From Corynebacterium sp. MSK008 (GTDB lineage Bacteria > Actinomycetota > Actinomycetes > Mycobacteriales > Mycobacteriaceae): a stretch of 42,533 nt of DNA. Location of the stretch: contig NZ_JASPJX010000014.1 of assembly GCF_030232585.1 (NCBI RefSeq), positions 1 through 42,533 of the forward strand, written 5' to 3'. This document shows, piece by piece, positions 42,118 through 42,533 of the stretch; positions within the stretch are counted from its first letter, which is position 1, and every line of letters starts with the position of its first letter. The position numbers and the translations under genes are program-made. The notes beneath the pieces were generated by a model that saw only the letters and a program-made list of their open reading frames with translations, searched no databases and had not been told where the DNA came from.

Positions 42118-42166
42118 CCCTGACCAGGCAAAAACGCCCCCGGCGGGTGGTTCTAACGGTTGAACT
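42118..42166. repeat. Direct repeat right of the DUF3800 module
   Basis: CTGACCAGGCAAAAACGCCCCC is followed by GGCG and GGTGGTTCTAACGGTTGAACT. It matches the copy at 40985-41054 in both outer blocks but lacks the tRNA-like insert. The GGTGGTTCTAACGGTTGAACT blocks are identical over 21 bases and lie 1112 bases apart, one on each side of the DUF3800 gene and its promoter region. Confidence 0.8.
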
Positions 42167-42182
42167 GGCCACGACCGGGGTG

Positions 42183-42202
42183 TTGCCAGACTAACGTGGC
42201 AA
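42183..42202. promoter_or_regulatory. Inverted repeat upstream of the PspC gene
   Basis: TTGCCA (42183-42188) and TGGCAA (42197-42202) form a perfect 6-bp inverted repeat with an 8-base spacer, 35 bases before the PspC start. It could be an operator. The remaining bases between 41990 and 42236 hold no gene. Confidence 0.4.
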
Positions 42203-42236
42203 GCGGCAATAGCGGTCTTTCGGCATTTGGGTATGG

Positions 42237-42434
42237 ATGTGCATGATGTCCCAGCGAGAAAAATGGCACCGAGTCGAGGAGGGCAAGCTCATAGCAGGGG
42301 TCTGTGCTGGAGTAGCTGAAACATACGGCACCTCCGCCAATACGGTCAGGACCATCTACGTGATTGCCACTCTCTGCGGGGCGCCCATGGTTATTGTCTA
42401 CTTATTGCAGTGGGCTATTTACCCACGATATTGA
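42237..42434 (+). CDS. PspC domain protein
   Basis: A 65-residue protein consisting of one PspC domain. The segments are KLIAGVCAGVAETYGTSANT near residues 17-36, then VRTIYVIATLCGAP and MVIVYLLQWAIYPRY. The plan is a short amphipathic helix and one or two membrane-embedded helices. PspC-domain proteins sense or respond to membrane stress in other bacteria; stand-alone short forms are common in Gram-positive bacteria. Three ATG codons (42237, 42243, 42246) are in frame and none has a good ribosome-binding site. The 99 bases after it to the window end show nothing I can identify. Confidence 0.85.
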   Translation: MCMMSQREKWHRVEEGKLIAGVCAGVAETYGTSANTVRTIYVIATLCGAPMVIVYLLQWAIYPRY

Positions 42435-42533
42435 GTGCAGCAATTTGCGCCCCCAGCAGTGTCTGAAGTCACGACATATTTGACGGGGTGTGCCTGCGGA
42501 AGGCGTCGTGATCCTTGACAGGTCAGTCGCGTC

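Overview
The window is a stretch of chromosome from a high-GC actinobacterium, almost certainly a Corynebacterium. The evidence is gene content and order: a mycolate reductase (cmrA) next to orn, the ctaD / nrdF / gntR1-type regulator / nrdE-nrdI-nrdH locus, murI / MBL phosphodiesterase / rph / rdgB, and clpS followed by a DUF2017 gene. Start codons are often GTG, and rho-independent hairpins follow many units. I cannot assign a species from the sequence alone.

Layout. 1-122: the 3' end of a 5S rRNA and the rRNA operon terminator. 123-1060: no gene, but a three-copy repeat array with inverted GTCGAGTA motifs and four copies of a TCCGCA-T-TGCGGA palindrome. 1115-4450: an ABC exporter of the MacB/FtsX type. 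4456-7300 (minus): an alanine/glycine:cation symporter followed by four CrcB/Fluc fluoride-channel genes, arranged as a duplicated pair. 7410-10387: phosphoglucomutase, then a MauE/DoxX-like membrane protein with a membrane-anchored DsbA-like thiol oxidoreductase. 10508-10695: two identical tRNA-Ala genes. 10838-13718: a DNA alkyl-transferase, a fructosamine kinase, a VapBC-type toxin-antitoxin pair and nadE. 13832-19347: a cysteine-free L36 and the class Ib ribonucleotide reductase locus (nrdH, nrdI, nrdE, nrdF) with NrdR-like boxes and an embedded GntR regulator. 19614-25486: ctaD, a PTH2-like protein, dinG and pncB.

25533-31143: clpS, a DUF2017 gene, a rhomboid protease, murI, an MBL-fold hydrolase, rph, rdgB and a lipoprotein. 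31201-36644: small membrane proteins, tRNA-Leu, a Bcp peroxiredoxin, DUF3618 and DUF305 proteins, pncA, tRNA-Lys, an L,D-transpeptidase lipoprotein and tRNA-His. 36691-40519 (minus): orn, cmrA, a small winged-helix regulator with a membrane protein, and an MHS-type MFS transporter. 40789-42434 looks like an accessory island of visibly lower GC. It holds a 41-residue acidic small gene, a DUF3800 gene with a strongly structured leader, imperfect direct repeats on either side of the DUF3800 module, and a PspC-domain protein.

Functional links: nadE, pncB and pncA cover NAD salvage; nrdHIEF and rdgB serve dNTP supply and nucleotide-pool cleaning; rph and orn process and degrade RNA; murI, the L,D-transpeptidase and cmrA build the cell envelope. 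The most unusual material is the DUF3800 module with its candidate structured RNA, the fluoride-channel quartet in which one pair has lost every pore phenylalanine, the repeat array after the rRNA operon, and several long intergenic inverted repeats.
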